Positions 10,430 to 22,349 are shown, counted from the first letter of the stretch. The stretch is DNA of 64,000 nt from Cristatella mucedo (GCA_009760855.2 WPIO01000092.1:1362501-1426500), one strand, 5' to 3'. Notes: generated by a model not told the origin, from the sequence alone. Program-made: numbers and translations.

Positions 10430-13400
10430 CGCAGCCGATGTGCGCACCTCTGCCTCTGCAGTGCGGCGGCGGCAACCGGCACGGGCAATCGGCCATCTTT
10501 GCTGGCCAACTTTCCGCAGACGGTTCTATTCAGACCTTGCAAGATTAATGGCGTAAACGGTGGCTGACAGCCGATACGCCCTGAAGCAGTGATGCTATCT
10601 TCGCTGTGACTATTTATGAGCTGTCCTCGGATATGCTACACAAAACAGGACCTGCTTAGCATAAGATGCGATGTCGCCATTAGTCGATACCTACCGGCGG
10701 GCCTTCTCCCGCGGATCAGTGAGAACCTTCCTGCATCCTGCGTTCGCCCCATCGACAGCTCGGCTATCAAACCTACGACTCGTAAGTTTAAAGCGCTAAA
10801 TAGTACTTGTTGCGGTAGTAGCCCACCCACTGTAGCCCAGCACGTTGTGAAACGTTGTCCGACGGCCGTTACCAAGGTCCAAGCCAGCGTCCGCCGGGCC
10901 GGACGCAAACGGTAGAGAATACGAGCCACTTCATCGCCGTCGCCCAGTTGTTGGACAGCCTCTTGAATTCCGCCTACTAAATGTCCGCTCGCTAAAAACC
11001 AAGGGGTTACTTATCCGCGATCAGGTGGTCCAGGAGAAGCTAGATGCATTTCTGCTTACCGAAACCTGGATGACGCCTTGTTCCAGTAGCTGTATTTCCG
11101 AGACCACCCCACCCGGGTTCTCATTCTATCAGTCCATGCGTTCTGACAAGGTTGGTGGCGGGGTTGCAATTGTTGTTCGCGAATCGTTTGGCTATAAAAT
11201 GTGCAGTTTCTCGCATGGGTCATCGTTTGAATCGGTTGCTATCAGGTCTTCATCAAAGACAATGCCTCTCATCGTTGTGATATACCGGCCTCCTTCTGGC
11301 TGTCTAAACTTGTTTATAGAGGAGTTTTCAGAGTTCCTCGCTAAAATAATTGTGTGTGACAGGCCGTTACTGATTGTAGGAGACTTCAATATTCACGTTG
11401 ACAACCCTAGCAACAGCCAGGTCCGCTCATTTCTTGACTGTCTGGTGAATCTTGGTTTGGCCCAACACGTTAATCATAGCACCCACGTCGGTGGCCACAT
11501 TCTAGATCTCGTGATCACTAAGGATGTCCTCCCCACTGACTTTGTGGGTTGCCTACTGACCCTCTCAGATCATTGTTCGGTCTCGTTTACTGTTCCTGCT
11601 CCCTCTTACGTGCAGGGCAATGTCGAATTTTCCAAACGACGTAACTTACAAAGCATTGACATGGACAAGTTTTTGAAATCTGTTTGTGATGCAGGCCTTC
11701 TTGATCTGCATTCAGACTCGACCGGCAGCCTCGATACCCTCACTGATGCGATGAACATGACACTCAGAAGTGCTCTTGACAAGCATGCTCCCGTTCGCTC
11801 TATCTGTGTTCAAAGTCGTCGAGATTGCTTTCAATTTACAAAAAAACTCGTTAAGATGCGCCGTGTTAAGCGCAGGCTGGAACGTCGTGTCAAGAAATCG
11901 GGGTCTGAGGCAGACCTAGTCAATTTTAAAGATTTCCTTCGAGTTTACACCCGAAAGCTTAAAAAAACCAGGGCTTCTTTTTTCATTAGAAAACTGAATT
12001 CCTGCCAGTCGGACACTAAACAGATTTATAAGACAGTAAACAATTTACTGGCCAATGCTGTCAGGTCTGACTCCCCAGATATTAAGGGCTCAGCCGAAAC
12101 GTTTTCAGCTTTCTTTACTAGAAAAATTGTGCACATTCGTGCCTCCATTAAGCCCCCTCCGACCAAAGCAATCGCCGTTCCTCAACCTGTGACCTTTCTT
12201 AAAAGGTTCTCTGATGTTTCTGCCTGTGATGTGGCTGCCTTAAAAAGGTCTAGCAAAAAGAGCTCGTCTTCTGAAGACCCTATACCTTCATCTCTGTGGT
12301 CTTCACTGGCAGACCAACATAGCCCTGCCATAACCAAGATATTTAATGCTTTTTTGGGAAAAGGGGTCGTCCCCAAGTCCTTCAAATCGGCAATCGTTAG
12401 ACCTATTCTTAAAAAGCCTGGATTAGACACAGAGGTCCTAGCAAACTATCGTCCAGTTTCCCTTCTTCCGTTCTTATCAAAGATTCTTGAAAAAATTGTT
12501 GCTAAGCAGGTAGTTGAACATATTTAAAATAATGGAATGTCAGAAACATTTCAATCAGGTTTCAAGAGGCAGCACTCTACTGAAACTGCTCTCCTCCGTG
12601 TTAACAATGACATTCTACGTGGCAACGACGACGGGAATGTCACTGCCCTAGCTCTGCTAGATCTGTCTGCTGCCTTCGACACCATTGATCACGAAGTTCT
12701 GCTCGAACGATTGAGAACAACGATTGGTCTGGCAGACGAAGCACTGGCGTGGTTTAAATCATACTTGTCTGATCGTGTTCAATCCGTGTCGTGTGGGGGT
12801 CAGGTCTCAGACATGAGAAGGGTCACCTGTGGAGTCCCTCAAGGGTCTGTACTTGGTCCCTTGCTGTTCTCCATTTATACTCAACCTCTGGGAAAAGTGA
12901 TTAAGGCCCATGGAATAGGATATCACTTCTATGCTGACGATACTCAGTTGTATTTGTCATTTAAACCGTCGGAATCTGCTGCAGCAACTGAGAAACTGAA
13001 TGCTTGCCTTGCCGATATTCGATCCTGGATGTCGGAAAACTTCCTGAAATTAAATGACGATAAAACCGAACTGCTTCTTATAGGACACCCTAAGCGTGTG
13101 GCTGGATTAAAAGGCTTTGCTGTTCTAATAGGTGATGCTATTGTGCGACCTTTACAACGTGCTCGAAATCAAGGTGTCGTGTTCGACAGCTGCCTCAATT
13201 TCAAAAGCTTCATTCAGAAGACTGCCTCTACAGCTAGCCATCACATCCGATCCCTATCCAAGATTAGAAGCTGTCTCCCACAGTGGCTTGTAAACAATTT
13301 AACTAGCTCTTTAGTTCGGTCTCGGCTTGATTATTGTAATTCCCTTTTGGCTGGGCTACCAAAGAAAGCTATTATGCCACTACAGCGGACTATGAATATG

Positions 13401-13976
13401 GCTGCAAGGCTGGTCTTCAAGTCCCAGCGGTTTGAGCACGTGTCACCTTTGCTGGAAGAGCTAGGATGGTTGCCGGTTGAGCAAAGGATACAGAGCAAAG
13501 TTCTTATGCTGACCCACAAGGCCCGCCACGGCTTGGCTCCTTCGTACCTAGCTGAACTGATACATCAGTTTCAGCCTGTTCGCGCCCTCAGGTCCTGTGT
13601 GGACAATAAATTAGCTGTTCCATTCCTCCGCTTAAAGACAGTTGGCGACAGAAGCTTTAGCTCTGTAGGTCCTAGACTGCGGAACTCGCTTCCACAATTC
13701 TTACGCAACGACATCTACTCTCCAACTGCCGACTATGGCACATCTTTTTCAGCGGTCCTGAACTGCTACTTCTATGCCACTCACTACCTCAACTGCTCTC
13801 CTAACTCTGCTATGCTTCCCACTTTCTCTTTGTTGCGTGAGACGAAGTCTGATGGCTACCGAATGCGTACCGAAAGCCGCTTAGGCTGTGAGTGCGCTAT
13901 ACAAAACTCTCCTGCGTAACACCTACATGGTCTTTATGACTTTGTGAAGTTACTGACGGAGATGCATTACATAATT
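10430..13976 (+). mobile_element. LINE family B, near full-length copy
   Basis: The most complete retrotransposon in the window. It has a 5' region of uncertain start (about 10430-10615), one large EN-RT ORF (10616-13919, described separately), and a 3' UTR of about 55 bp ending in GGAGATGCATTACAT. Other copies end at the same place (21280, 41263, 57287, 43280). No obvious ORF1 gag-like frame is seen. The set of EN and RT motifs fits APE-type LINEs of the CR1/L2/Rex1 group. The copies at 7141-8486, 21280-21743 and 40581-41263 are nearly identical to it, so the family was recently active. Confidence 0.92.
10616..13919 (+). pseudogene. LINE B ORF2: endonuclease-reverse transcriptase, one frameshift and one stop
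   Basis: About 1,100 codons. The N-terminal part (from ATG 10616, with YTKQDLLSIR) is in one frame to 10915. The endonuclease frame is open from 10851 but has no ATG before the catalytic TETW, so a frameshift within 10851-10915 is needed to join them. Endonuclease motifs in order: LLNVRSLKTKGL, LLTETWM, VVIYRPPSGC, LIVGDFNIHVD, HILDLVI, LSDHCSVSF. RT motifs: [21 protein letters not shown] (RT0/1), [29 protein letters not shown] (motif A), [16 protein letters not shown] (motif B), YADDTQLYL (catalytic YADD), [13 protein letters not shown] single in-frame TAA at 12525-12527 splits the protein just after RT motif 1. Otherwise the frame is open to TAA at 13917-13919. The family's role is nicking target DNA and priming reverse transcription of its own RNA. 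Confidence 0.9.
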
Positions 13977-14247
13977 GTCACCCCGGTTAGGAGCACGCAC
14001 TCAGGCTTGGTCGAATGTCATTAAGTAGCTGTAACAAGTAAACCTAACGAACGCCGACGTCATTATACGTAATTCTTAATGTTAAAGTGCACCAGCAGAA
14101 CCTCACATGCCAAAGCAAAGCAAAATACACCACAAGTCATCCTTCATGATGTCTATTTCGAAAATAATGACAAATGACAGACATATTATATAATGCAGAC
14201 CAGACTGGTGTAATAGGCCGCGCTAGCGCTTTATTTGATGTCCGCGA

Positions 14248-14945
14248 TAATAATAATAATAATAACAATGCATTTATATTGCACCCTTACAGAACCGAAT
14301 CTCTTTCTACGCGCTTTCATCTGCTTCAAAAACAAATGATTAGTGGTAACATGATTTAACGATCAAGTATTCGTCGGTAACATGAACAAATTCATCAAAT
14401 ATGACATGGTTAGCGGTGACATGCACAATGCCAAGATGTAAAACATATTTATTGGTAGCAAGTACAGTGTCAGCACGCTGAAGCACGCACAGGACGAATC
14501 TCGAGCACTCACTAAATTAAATAACAAGCAGGTCCATTTAAGCTGCTTTTCAAAGGTCGTCGTGTTAGGGGATGCAATGAAGTCGCTCAGGAGTGAGTTC
14601 CAGGCTTTGGGAGCGTGTGAACTGAAGGCACGGTCTCCAAATGATCTTAATTTCGTGCGAAGAGTAGATACATAAATTTGAATCAGAACAGAGGGTAGCA
14701 CAATGCTTGGTCTGATTGGAGAGTAGTTCCAACAGGTAGACTGGAGTCAGAGAGTGACGGGACATACCTAAAAGTGAGTGCCAGAACCTTGAAGTCGATC
14801 TGCTGTTTGTTGGGGAGCCAGTGCTGGTCAGCGCGAAGTGGTCCGATGTGGCATCTGCGACGCTCATGACTAAAGAGCCCGCAGGCTGCGGAGCGTTGCA
14901 CCAATTGTGAGCGCTTGACTGCACACGCCGGTAGACAACAAATGC
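14248..14945 (-). mobile_element. LINE family A copy, 5'-truncated, diverged
   Basis: Reverse-oriented. It begins with an AATAATAATAATAATAAC tail, then the decayed hairpin (GAGAAC-type replaced by AGAACCGAATCTC), the 3' UTR with GTAACATG repeats, and the ORF end (matches to [18 protein letters not shown] on the minus strand). Truncated in the RT C-terminal region. Confidence 0.8.
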
Positions 14946-14954
14946 GCACGTGAG

Positions 14955-15100
14955 CTGGTTTGGAACAGTGGTTAGTGTACTCGCCTCGAAACCAAGGTCA
15001 GGGTATTTGGCGACTGAGATCATTGTCTCGAGCTCCGCGGCATACGTGAAGCGCCTGACTCGAGATTAAGTTCTCACAGAGCGCTATGCAAATGAGTTTT
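14955..15100 (+). mobile_element. SINE family S2
   Basis: The head GTGGTTAGTGTACTCGCCTCG and GACCAAGGTC-like middle lead into GAAGCGCCTGACTCGAGATTA and GTTCTCACAGAGCGCTATGC. A long A/T tail follows to about 15120. Confidence 0.75.
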
Positions 15101-15165
15101 GTTTTTTATTTTATTAATTTAAAGCCGCCTATGTAAAGCTGGGTTGAAGGGAGAAATATATGTGT

Positions 15166-15297
15166 ATAATTAATTTGTATAGCGCCCCAAAACAACGTAA
15201 CCTCTATTCTGGCGCTTCATATATGCCTCGGGGCTCGAGCCCGCTACCTCTGTCAGACCTTGTTCGGGGCGAGCACCTTAACCGCTGGGCCAAGGAA
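15166..15297 (-). mobile_element. SINE family S2, reverse orientation
   Basis: Starts with TAATTTGTATAGCGCCC, then ATTCTGGCGCTTCATATATG, GGGGCTCGAGCCCGC and ends in CCTTAACCGCTGGGCCAAGG, the reverse complement of the S2 tRNA-like head. It lies about 65 bp from an S2 copy in the opposite orientation. Confidence 0.8.
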
Positions 15298-15299
15298 GA

Positions 15300-15845
15300 A
15301 GGCCTGAGAGTCGCTACGCGTGACTGATATGCGAAAAATAGCAAGTGCAACGAAAATGTGCTTTAAAATAACGAATGGCTAGAGATGTGTGGATGAGAAG
15401 CGACACGGAAACGTCCGCGCCATAAAAAGCTCCGCGAAAGCGTCTCGTTTTACTCGTTCATCTCGTTTTACTTTTGACAGTGGCACAGCGTGACGTTTTC
15501 CTCTTCGTGCCTTCGTCTCGTTCTACTCGGGGTTCGAGCATCGAGACAATCGGTCTATTGTTTCGTTGGGGTTTTCAATTCATCTGCCGTGCTCACTTTG
15601 GCGCTGCGTATGTACCCTCGCAAGCACCCAAAAAGCGACACGTTCGAGCAGTTAAAGACATGCGAAGCATTGTCCGCATGCTTTAACCGGGCCGGGCCTG
15701 TCTCTCTACAGTAGGACCAATGTAAGCAGTGTGCAAGAGGCGCATTAGGGCAGCGACTCAGTCGAGGAGGGAGGCCTCGAAGTCCTTGACGCTTCTCCTA
15801 GTAGACTCGTCCGATTCAAGCAAAATGCATTCACTCGCGCAGTTC
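15300..15845. other. Unassigned sequence
   Basis: Mixed composition with two short overlapping open frames (about 15474-15714) that resemble nothing I recognise. No splice or promoter structure stands out. Confidence 0.5.
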
Positions 15846-15847
15846 CT

Positions 15848-15935
15848 TAATAATAATAATAATAATACATTTTGTATAGCGCCCTAAGAGAACTGAATCT
15901 CTTTCTAGGTTTATTTACAGATGCTGCATAGAAAG
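15848..15935 (-). mobile_element. LINE family A 3'-tail fragment
   Basis: TAATAATAATAATAATAATAC followed by GCGCCCTAAGAGAACTGAATC and TCTTTCTAGG, the reverse-complement family A hairpin. The body is missing. Confidence 0.8.
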
Positions 15936-16029
15936 TATCACCAGACGATTGGTATGGAAGTCACGCCTCCGGGAGGCTAGAGCGGATGTGCCATCGTCGG
16001 CAGCAGGAGTAGACACTGTCGAAGGTGTT

Positions 16030-16720
16030 GAATGGAGAAGTGTATGTTGAATGGCAATTTTGAAGGAGTAGACAAATGTTGAAGGAGTAGACAATCTGTC
16101 GTTGAGATCCATGCCTTCACTCGAGCTGCAAACCGACCGACCAAGACAGCTGGCGGCCGACAGAAGTGAAGGACGGCCGACGCGGCCGCCGCCGCGCTGT
16201 GCGACTCGCTGCGGCCGGCAGCTCGCCAAGAGTGCCGAGAACGGCAGCGGACCGAGCGCCGGAGTGGCCGAGCCGCATCAGCTGGCACTCATTACGCAAT
16301 TACGCTTCTCATCCTTCCCATTGCTGTGCGCACGCGATGACGTCTCGAGGCCGCCGGCTACACAGTTCGCTCCTAGAATCTCTCGGCTTTTGCGTGCGTG
16401 CGACGTGGAAAGTTCTTTCCCAAAGCGCCACAAAGTTCGCCATCGTCGGAGCACCGGGTGGATTTGCGTGGTCGTCAAAGAAACAGAATATGCGCGGCCG
16501 TCGACTCGCAGCGTCATCACGATCGCGGCACAGTGTCGCGGCAAAAAACAAAGCAGCCGGCCGGCCATTTTTCTTTAGCACGAGAGAAACAGTCGGTAGC
16601 ATCGGGGTGGGCACTCCTTGACGCAGATGGTGAGTGCGTGCTACGCGTGTGCAGGATTTTTCAATGCGCTCAGAGCAAGTTTAATTTACCTGTCCGTGGC
16701 CAATTTTAGGCGGATCCGGT
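16030..16720. other. GC-rich island, no recognised gene
   Basis: CpG-rich from about 16100. At 16058-16096 TTGAAGGAGTAGACAA occurs twice in tandem (period about 19). Overlapping open frames on both strands have no recognisable domain. A promoter or an exon of an unknown gene cannot be excluded. Confidence 0.4.
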
Positions 16721-16815
16721 TAAAAGTCTGCACGATACGAGCTGCTAATCTCAGGGTAATTAGCCCAGAAGGTGAGCTACTCGTTCTTCACGCCTTAGCT
16801 CGTGCACTCGAATAC

Positions 16816-16906
16816 GAAGATCCTTTATCGCCCCCGCTGCAAGCGGTGGTGATAGTTGTTGAGGCTCTTCTACCGCTACATAAATGAGCCCGGTAAATCA
16901 GTTTAA
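16816..16906 (+). mobile_element. SINE family S1, 5'-truncated
   Basis: Only the body remains: AGATCCTTTATCGCCCCCGC, CAAGCGGTGGTGATAG, GGCTCTTCTACCGCTACATA and TAAATCAGTT. Confidence 0.75.
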
Positions 16907-17790
16907 GCGACTGGACACAGTGCAAGCCTCCCCCACCAAAAAATAGCAGCGGACTCTAGTGAATTTTTCAGAATTACTCCGCGAGTTAACCTTTGCTCCA
17001 TTGTTATTATTGCTTTGCTGAAAATAAAGCTATAGCCTCGAAGTTGGTTAAAAAATCATTATCAGATTGAATTGCTTAATGATTCTTGGGACTAAAATGA
17101 ACCAAGCTGGCTTTGAGAGCATGCTTATAAAATTAGCTCGCTGATACACGCAGTACGGACAATCGTACAAGCGCAGCACGGTCAGCGCGTGTCAAGCACG
17201 ATCCGCTGCACTTTCCAAAGCCAGATATGCCGAGAGTGGGGTAAAGGAAAGGATTTAATTCCAAAAGCTACCACCCTCGATAAGTTTACTCGCCAACCAG
17301 GCACGGCATGGTACCATCCGCTCACCTGACACAGGTAATTAAGCTGTGCCTCGAAACAGCCTCAAATCTCTTGCAGCCCGTGCCGTTTAGTTCGTATGCT
17401 CCTAAACCCTGGTACTCGCTGGTACTCGACTCGACTGGCAATCGACTGTTGCAGGCGTGCTGTGGACCGTCCACGGCTGGACAGAACAAGGCTGCAAGTA
17501 CAGCGCGCTCGTAACGGCGCTGGTCTCAGCTGAGGGCGACAAATACCGGCGAAATGCCTGAACCTGGTATCACGGCTAGCGACTTGAGTGTACAGTAGCT
17601 GTGCACGTGGGTATGCTGACAGTAGCTAAATACAGAATTCCGAATACAAAGAAGTCTATTTGACAGCGAGGGATGGTTACTGGCATTCAACAGCGGCCAC
17701 GACGACATACACCAACGGCTCCGTGGCCTGGGGCTCAAATCAGCTCAAATGCCTAGGCCAAATCTGAAAGTATAACTCACTGTCTATTAA
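16907..17790. other. Unassigned sequence
   Basis: No repeat family, gene or conserved motif recognised, apart from weak family A-like wording near 17370-17420 (TTAGTTCGTATGCTCCTAAA, as in the family A ORF end), probably an old fragment. Confidence 0.45.
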
Positions 17791-17793
17791 TAC

Positions 17794-17951
17794 TGGCTAA
17801 TTTAACAGCTTCTTTTGTGTAACGGCAGAAGAGCCATAATGACGATCACCACCGTTTGCACTTTGCAATGAAGGATTGCCCACTGCAGGATTAGAACCTA
17901 CGACATCGGTCAAGACGAGCGAGCACCTTACCTCCTGAGTTTTCCCGGCCC
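17794..17951 (-). mobile_element. SINE family S1, reverse orientation, diverged
   Basis: Reads TTTAACAGCTTCTTTTGTGT, GGCAGAAGAGCC, CACTGCAGGATTAGAACC (decayed B box) and GAGCACCTTACC, the reverse complement of S1. Confidence 0.75.
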
Positions 17952-17967
17952 TATTTAATACGGCCTT

Positions 17968-18515
17968 AATAATAATAATAATAATAATAATGTACTTGAT
18001 AAAGCGCCCACAGAGAACTTAATCTCTTTCTAGGCGCTTTACATTTGCTGCAAAGGGAAATGCAATTAAATGGTAAGTAAAATCATGCTTGAAAAACAAA
18101 CAAAATAAATAACATGGTTAGGGGTGACATGCACAGGGTCAGCATGCAAATGTGGTTAGTGGCAGCATGCACAGTGTCAGCACGCATAATCACGTGAAGG
18201 ACGAATCACAGGGACCCACTAAATGCTGTCCTAAATAGGTGTGTTTTTAGGTTCCTTTTAAATGTGGTCAGGTCAGGGGATGTTCTGACGCAGATCGGGA
18301 GGGAGTTCCAGGCTTTAGGAGCATACGAACTAAATGCACGGTCTCCAAAGGATTTGAGGTTTGTACGAGGTATTGGTAGACTGTTGGATTCCGAAAAGCG
18401 GGTGGTACGATGCTTGGCCTGATGGGGTAGTATATCTGAGAGATAGGCTGGAGCCATAGAATGAAGGGACCTAAAAGTGAGCTACAAAACCTTTAAGTCA
18501 ATCCGTTGATTGGCC
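17968..18515 (-). mobile_element. LINE family A copy, 5'-truncated
   Basis: Reverse-oriented. It begins with an (AAT)n tail, then the intact hairpin, TTTGCTGCAAAGGGAAATGC, the AACATGGTTAGGGGTGACAT 3' UTR and the ORF C-terminus (minus-strand [20 protein letters not shown], then [18 protein letters not shown]). Closely related to the copies at 22.35, 28.95 and 59.4 kb. Confidence 0.88.
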
Positions 18516-18634
18516 TTTTAAGGCCTAAGGCCTTGGCCATAGATTATCGCATAATCGGTTTTGAGGGTTAACTATTCGGAAAACGCGAATGAATACTGAA
18601 TAGCAGCCATAGTCTAGCTGTTTTAGGACGCCGC

Positions 18635-18835
18635 CGCTTCATTACGACATCCCATGACTTAATGACATTTACGAAGTAGCTAAATACCCATCTGTTCTTC
18701 ACATATACTTTGCTGGGTCCATTGTGTGGTCATGCGTGTTGACACTATGCATGTTACCACAAATCACGTGATTACCCTTTACTATTTGCAGCCTATTTAA
18801 AGTGCTTATAAAGAACTTAAAACCACTGTGGCCCT
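18635..18835 (+). mobile_element. LINE family A 3' end, diverged
   Basis: Contains GACATCCCATGACTTAATGA, GCTGGGTCCATTGTG, TTGACACTATGCATGTTACC and AAAGTGCTTATAAAGAACTT: the ORF end, 3' UTR and decayed hairpin in + orientation. Confidence 0.6.
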
Positions 18836-19165
18836 GACAAATTTAGAAGTTTTAATACTCGGTTTATTGAGAAAAGCGATGCTGCTTCAGATTTTCAGCT
18901 GTCTCCATACAAGTGCCATCGGTTATTTAGCAGCCTCATTAACTAAAATTTCAGTTGAATTGAAGTTACAATTAGCGGCAAGTTGACTAATTTTTGTCGT
19001 CGGAGCAAAAGTTGCCTACCGGATGCTAGTCGCATTCTGCATGCGGCGATAGCAGCCGCTAAGGCTATTCTGTTGCTATATAAATTAGGCTTCTGAATCA
19101 ACTAAGATTTTTAGGCATTTTAAAAAATGCATCTGTACACGATGAAGACGTGCGAAAAGTTAAAA
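18836..19165. other. Unassigned sequence
   Basis: Moderately AT-rich, no recognised repeat or gene. Confidence 0.45.
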
Positions 19166-19237
19166 TAATAATAATAATAACGCACTTGATAGATAAAGCG
19201 CCCTCAGAGAACTCAATCTCTTTCTAGTCGCTTTTTA
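19166..19237 (-). mobile_element. LINE family A 3'-tail fragment
   Basis: AATAATAATAATAAC tail followed by GCCCTCAGAGAACTCAATCT and CTTTCTAGTCGCTTT. Only the terminal hairpin module is present. It is followed directly by a separate hairpin at 19241-19269. Confidence 0.8.
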
Positions 19238-19240
19238 GAT

Positions 19241-19269
19241 TCGCTTCAACTATCGACTAGTTGAGGCGA
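19241..19269. repeat. Inverted repeat (hairpin), 12-bp stem
   Basis: TCGCTTCAACTA and TAGTTGAGGCGA pair with one G-T wobble around a TCGAC loop. Confidence 0.7.
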
Positions 19270-19529
19270 CGTTAAAGCGAATGGGCCTATGGTCTAATAG
19301 TAGCAAAAACGGCAAAACTTTAGATGTTTTGTTCAAAGTGAACTCAAAAGCACAAAACTCACATTTGGAATTGAAGTTAAGCAACCGCGAAAGATGGAGA
19401 CGCAAAACTAACGATCTTCAGTCAAAACTTTTTCTCGTAAACTTTAAATCATCTTTGCAAGATTTCAGCAACTGCGAGCGCGTAAATGCGAAACTCCAAC
19501 TGTATTACAGTATACAAAAAATAGAATAA

Positions 19530-20025
19530 CTGAAATTTCATTTTGCATTAAAATCTGTAGACTGCAGGATCTGGACTGCCGTGTGGGTTGAGTTCCAGAA
19601 GATGACCGGACATGTTATCCTTTATGTCTTGGGCGATGTGACATTCCAGGGGTGTTCCGTGTCAGAATGCTAGTTACCAAATATTAATTTTTAGTAGCCT
19701 TAGACCTCTTGAGAAAAGTAGCGCTGTTGCTAAAAGTCTTTGCGTGCAATACGGTGAGACCTCTGAAACGTATTGCCCCGAGGGCACCTTAGAACACTCG
19801 GATACGATGCGACAGTAGCAGTTAAGTCGTAGCGGACAAGGTATTGAAAAGTGAGAACTTGTAATCGCAATATCCGCTGGCCAGCGGGAATCTGAGACGG
19901 GTTCATTAGCAATGCTTAGACGCATAGCTCTTGATGAACAGAGCAGCTGCGTTGCTGCATGTTTAGTGCTGCTATAGTGATTAATAGCATCATTTGTATT
20001 CGTGTGACACAATGCACCCAGTGAC

Positions 20026-20101
<76 letters not shown>

Positions 20102-20580
20102 AGAGCATGCTCTCGTCGATAAAGTAAAGTGAGCAGCTGATATAAGAGCCAAGAGCTTAGATTGCATATTTAGTGGCTATCGCTCCTGCTTGTGGTTGGC
20201 AATACAGAATTTCCAGCTGCAGGACTCATACCCACGACGTGCAGTGCGAGCACCTTACACCGTGGCCAAGACCCGGGCGCGGCATAAAGCAGCACAGGTG
20301 TCTGCATGCTTTCAGGAGCCACCTCCTGGATATCGTCGTGGATTCCGCGGAAATTCCTCGGGTGGCACATCACCCAGACGAGGCTGTTGCTGAGACGGTT
20401 CTTACCACCACCGAGACCTAAAGGGCTCGGACTAATGGCGTCGCGACAATCGTCTCGCACTGTTGCCCCGCCCTCAGCGCCATCGGTGGGGGCCTTTGGT
20501 CCTCAAGTGGCTAGTGATAGGCTCAGCACGATTCATGATTTGCCCTCCGTGGTTATAGAGTGATATCATATTGGCAAAGT
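19530..20580. other. Unassigned sequence with a GA microsatellite
   Basis: No gene recognised. It contains (GA)n at 20028-20106 and a tRNA-like fragment on the minus strand at about 20190-20272 (CTGCAGGACTCATACCCACG, GAGCACCTTACAC), probably a SINE remnant. Confidence 0.45.
20028..20106. repeat. (GA)n microsatellite
   Basis: About 39 GA dinucleotides, with GC interruptions at the right end. Confidence 0.97.
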
Positions 20581-20582
20581 GG

Positions 20583-20757
20583 TGAGCCGTGATGGCCCAC
20601 TAGGTAAGGCGAAGGGTTTTGACAGCCTCGGTCCCGACGTCGTGGTTACAAATCCTCCGGGGTGGGGGCGATCCTATATTGCCACTGCAAGCGTTGATGA
20701 TAATTTTTGAGGCTCTTCTGCCGCTTTACAAAAAAAGAGTCTCAAATCAGCCGTTAT
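20583..20757 (+). mobile_element. tRNA-derived SINE, family S1
   Basis: GAGCCGTGATGGCCCACTAG (A box) with TAAGG, the CCTCGGTCCCGA anticodon-arm palindrome (partly decayed), a damaged B box, and the S1 body to AAATCAGCCG. Confidence 0.85.
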
Positions 20758-21279
20758 TGATATTATTTTATTAATTAATTATTTTTAATCGATCGCAATC
20801 GCTGGTGATGGCGGCCTGGGACAATCGCTGACGCCAAGTCTCCAATTGGTCGACTACTGTTCTCGCGACTCCATTCAAGGGAAGTTCGTAGGGCTTGATG
20901 CAAGAAACGCGAAATAATTCAAGGGAGGCATTACTGAAGCAGTACCACCCCTTGGGGCATATAGTTATGCCCCCAAACCCTCACTGGTTCATGTGGCTTG
21001 CGTAACGCACGCGAGCGACTTCTCTGCTCGCCAGAGGCGAGGGATCGTCGCATTTCCTAACTATTCTGTTGACGCAAAAGGGTGTCTCCCATGATGCAAT
21101 AAAATATCCCACTCTCTTGAGATAGGCGTGCCTGCAGGTTCGATGACCAAAGAGAATCACTTCGCGTGACAATGGCAATCGACTGGTTGCTCATGTCACA
21201 GCTTCAGCCTGCAGTACGTGCGCTGCACCTGTGTCGCAGTCACCCAGCTCTCTACATGGAGTTTTTGCGAGTGAGCAGG
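20758..21279. other. Unassigned sequence
   Basis: No recognised gene or repeat. A short run of palindromic GGGGCATA/TATGCCCC occurs at about 20955-20975. Confidence 0.45.
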
Positions 21280-21743
21280 TTAATGTATCTCCGTCAGTAA
21301 CTCCACAAAGTCATAAAGACCATGTGGTTGTTACGCAGGAGAGTTTTGTATAGCGCACTCACAGCCTAAGCGGCTTTCGGCACGCATTCGGTAGCCAGCA
21401 GACTTCGTCTCACGCAACAAAGAGAAAATGGGAAGCATAGCAGAGTTAGGAGATCAGTTGAGGTAGTGAGTAGCATAGAAGTAGCAGTTCAGGACCGCTG
21501 AAAAGATGTGCCATAGTCGGCAGTTGGAGAGTAGATGTCGTTGCGTAAGAATTGTGGAAGCGAGTTCCACAGTCTAGGACCTGCAGAGCTAAAGCTTCTG
21601 TCGCCAACTGTCTTTAAGCGTAGGAAAGGGACAGCTAATTTATTGTCCCCACAGGACCTGAGGGCGCGAACAGGCTGAAACTGATGCAGCAGTTCAGCTA
21701 GGTACGAAGGAGCCAAGCCGTGGCGGGCCTTGTGGGTCAGCAT
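21280..21743 (-). mobile_element. LINE family B copy, 5'-truncated, young
   Basis: Minus-strand copy of the last ~465 bp of family B: the ORF C-terminus ([20 protein letters not shown]) through the 3' UTR and TACATTAA end. Near-identical to the 10.6-13.98 kb copy. Truncation at 21743 corresponds to about 13510 in that copy. Confidence 0.92.
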
Positions 21744-22345
21744 GAGCTCATGTCTAAGTGTGAAGACCTTAAGCCTTAGCTCGTAGCAGAGTGCACAGGA
21801 AACCTGTGAGCCGGTGCTCCGTGTCAAGGCCCAATGAAGTACTGCTCAATACAAGATACCCACTCAACTAGGGCTCTGACAAAAACTGAGCCAACCAAGC
21901 CAGAATAAGCAAAAAGGCCCTTGTTCCTTATACCAAGGTATAAGAGCCACTCGGCCAGTGCTCTAATCACAACTGAATCAACCACTCACGGATAATGAAA
22001 GAGTTCCGTGTCCATTAGATCGCTTAGGTCCGGCCAAAGCTGTAGCAATAGCGCTAGTAAGCTGATTGACAAGCATGTTCTATCAGGAATACGAATCCAC
22101 AGCATTAATTCACAGGGCAGGCTAGCAACTTTGCCAGAATTGACACCAAACAACTCAAGTTTCAGTCTTTTTATCACGTATCGAAAGCTCAGAATCAACA
22201 GATTAACTAGCATCTTTGGTCAGGCCTAGAACCAATTGTCCCTAGACATGAATGTAAATAAAAACCTGCACGCCTCTTTATTCAATGACGCCGGAATTGA
22301 AGCAGGGAACCACTTGCTAAATCCGTTACAAGAATTTACCTCAAC
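21744..22345. other. Unassigned sequence
   Basis: No gene recognised. It contains a short perfect palindrome at 21927-21944 (CTTATACC-AA-GGTATAAG). Confidence 0.45.
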
Positions 22346-22349
22346 GATA

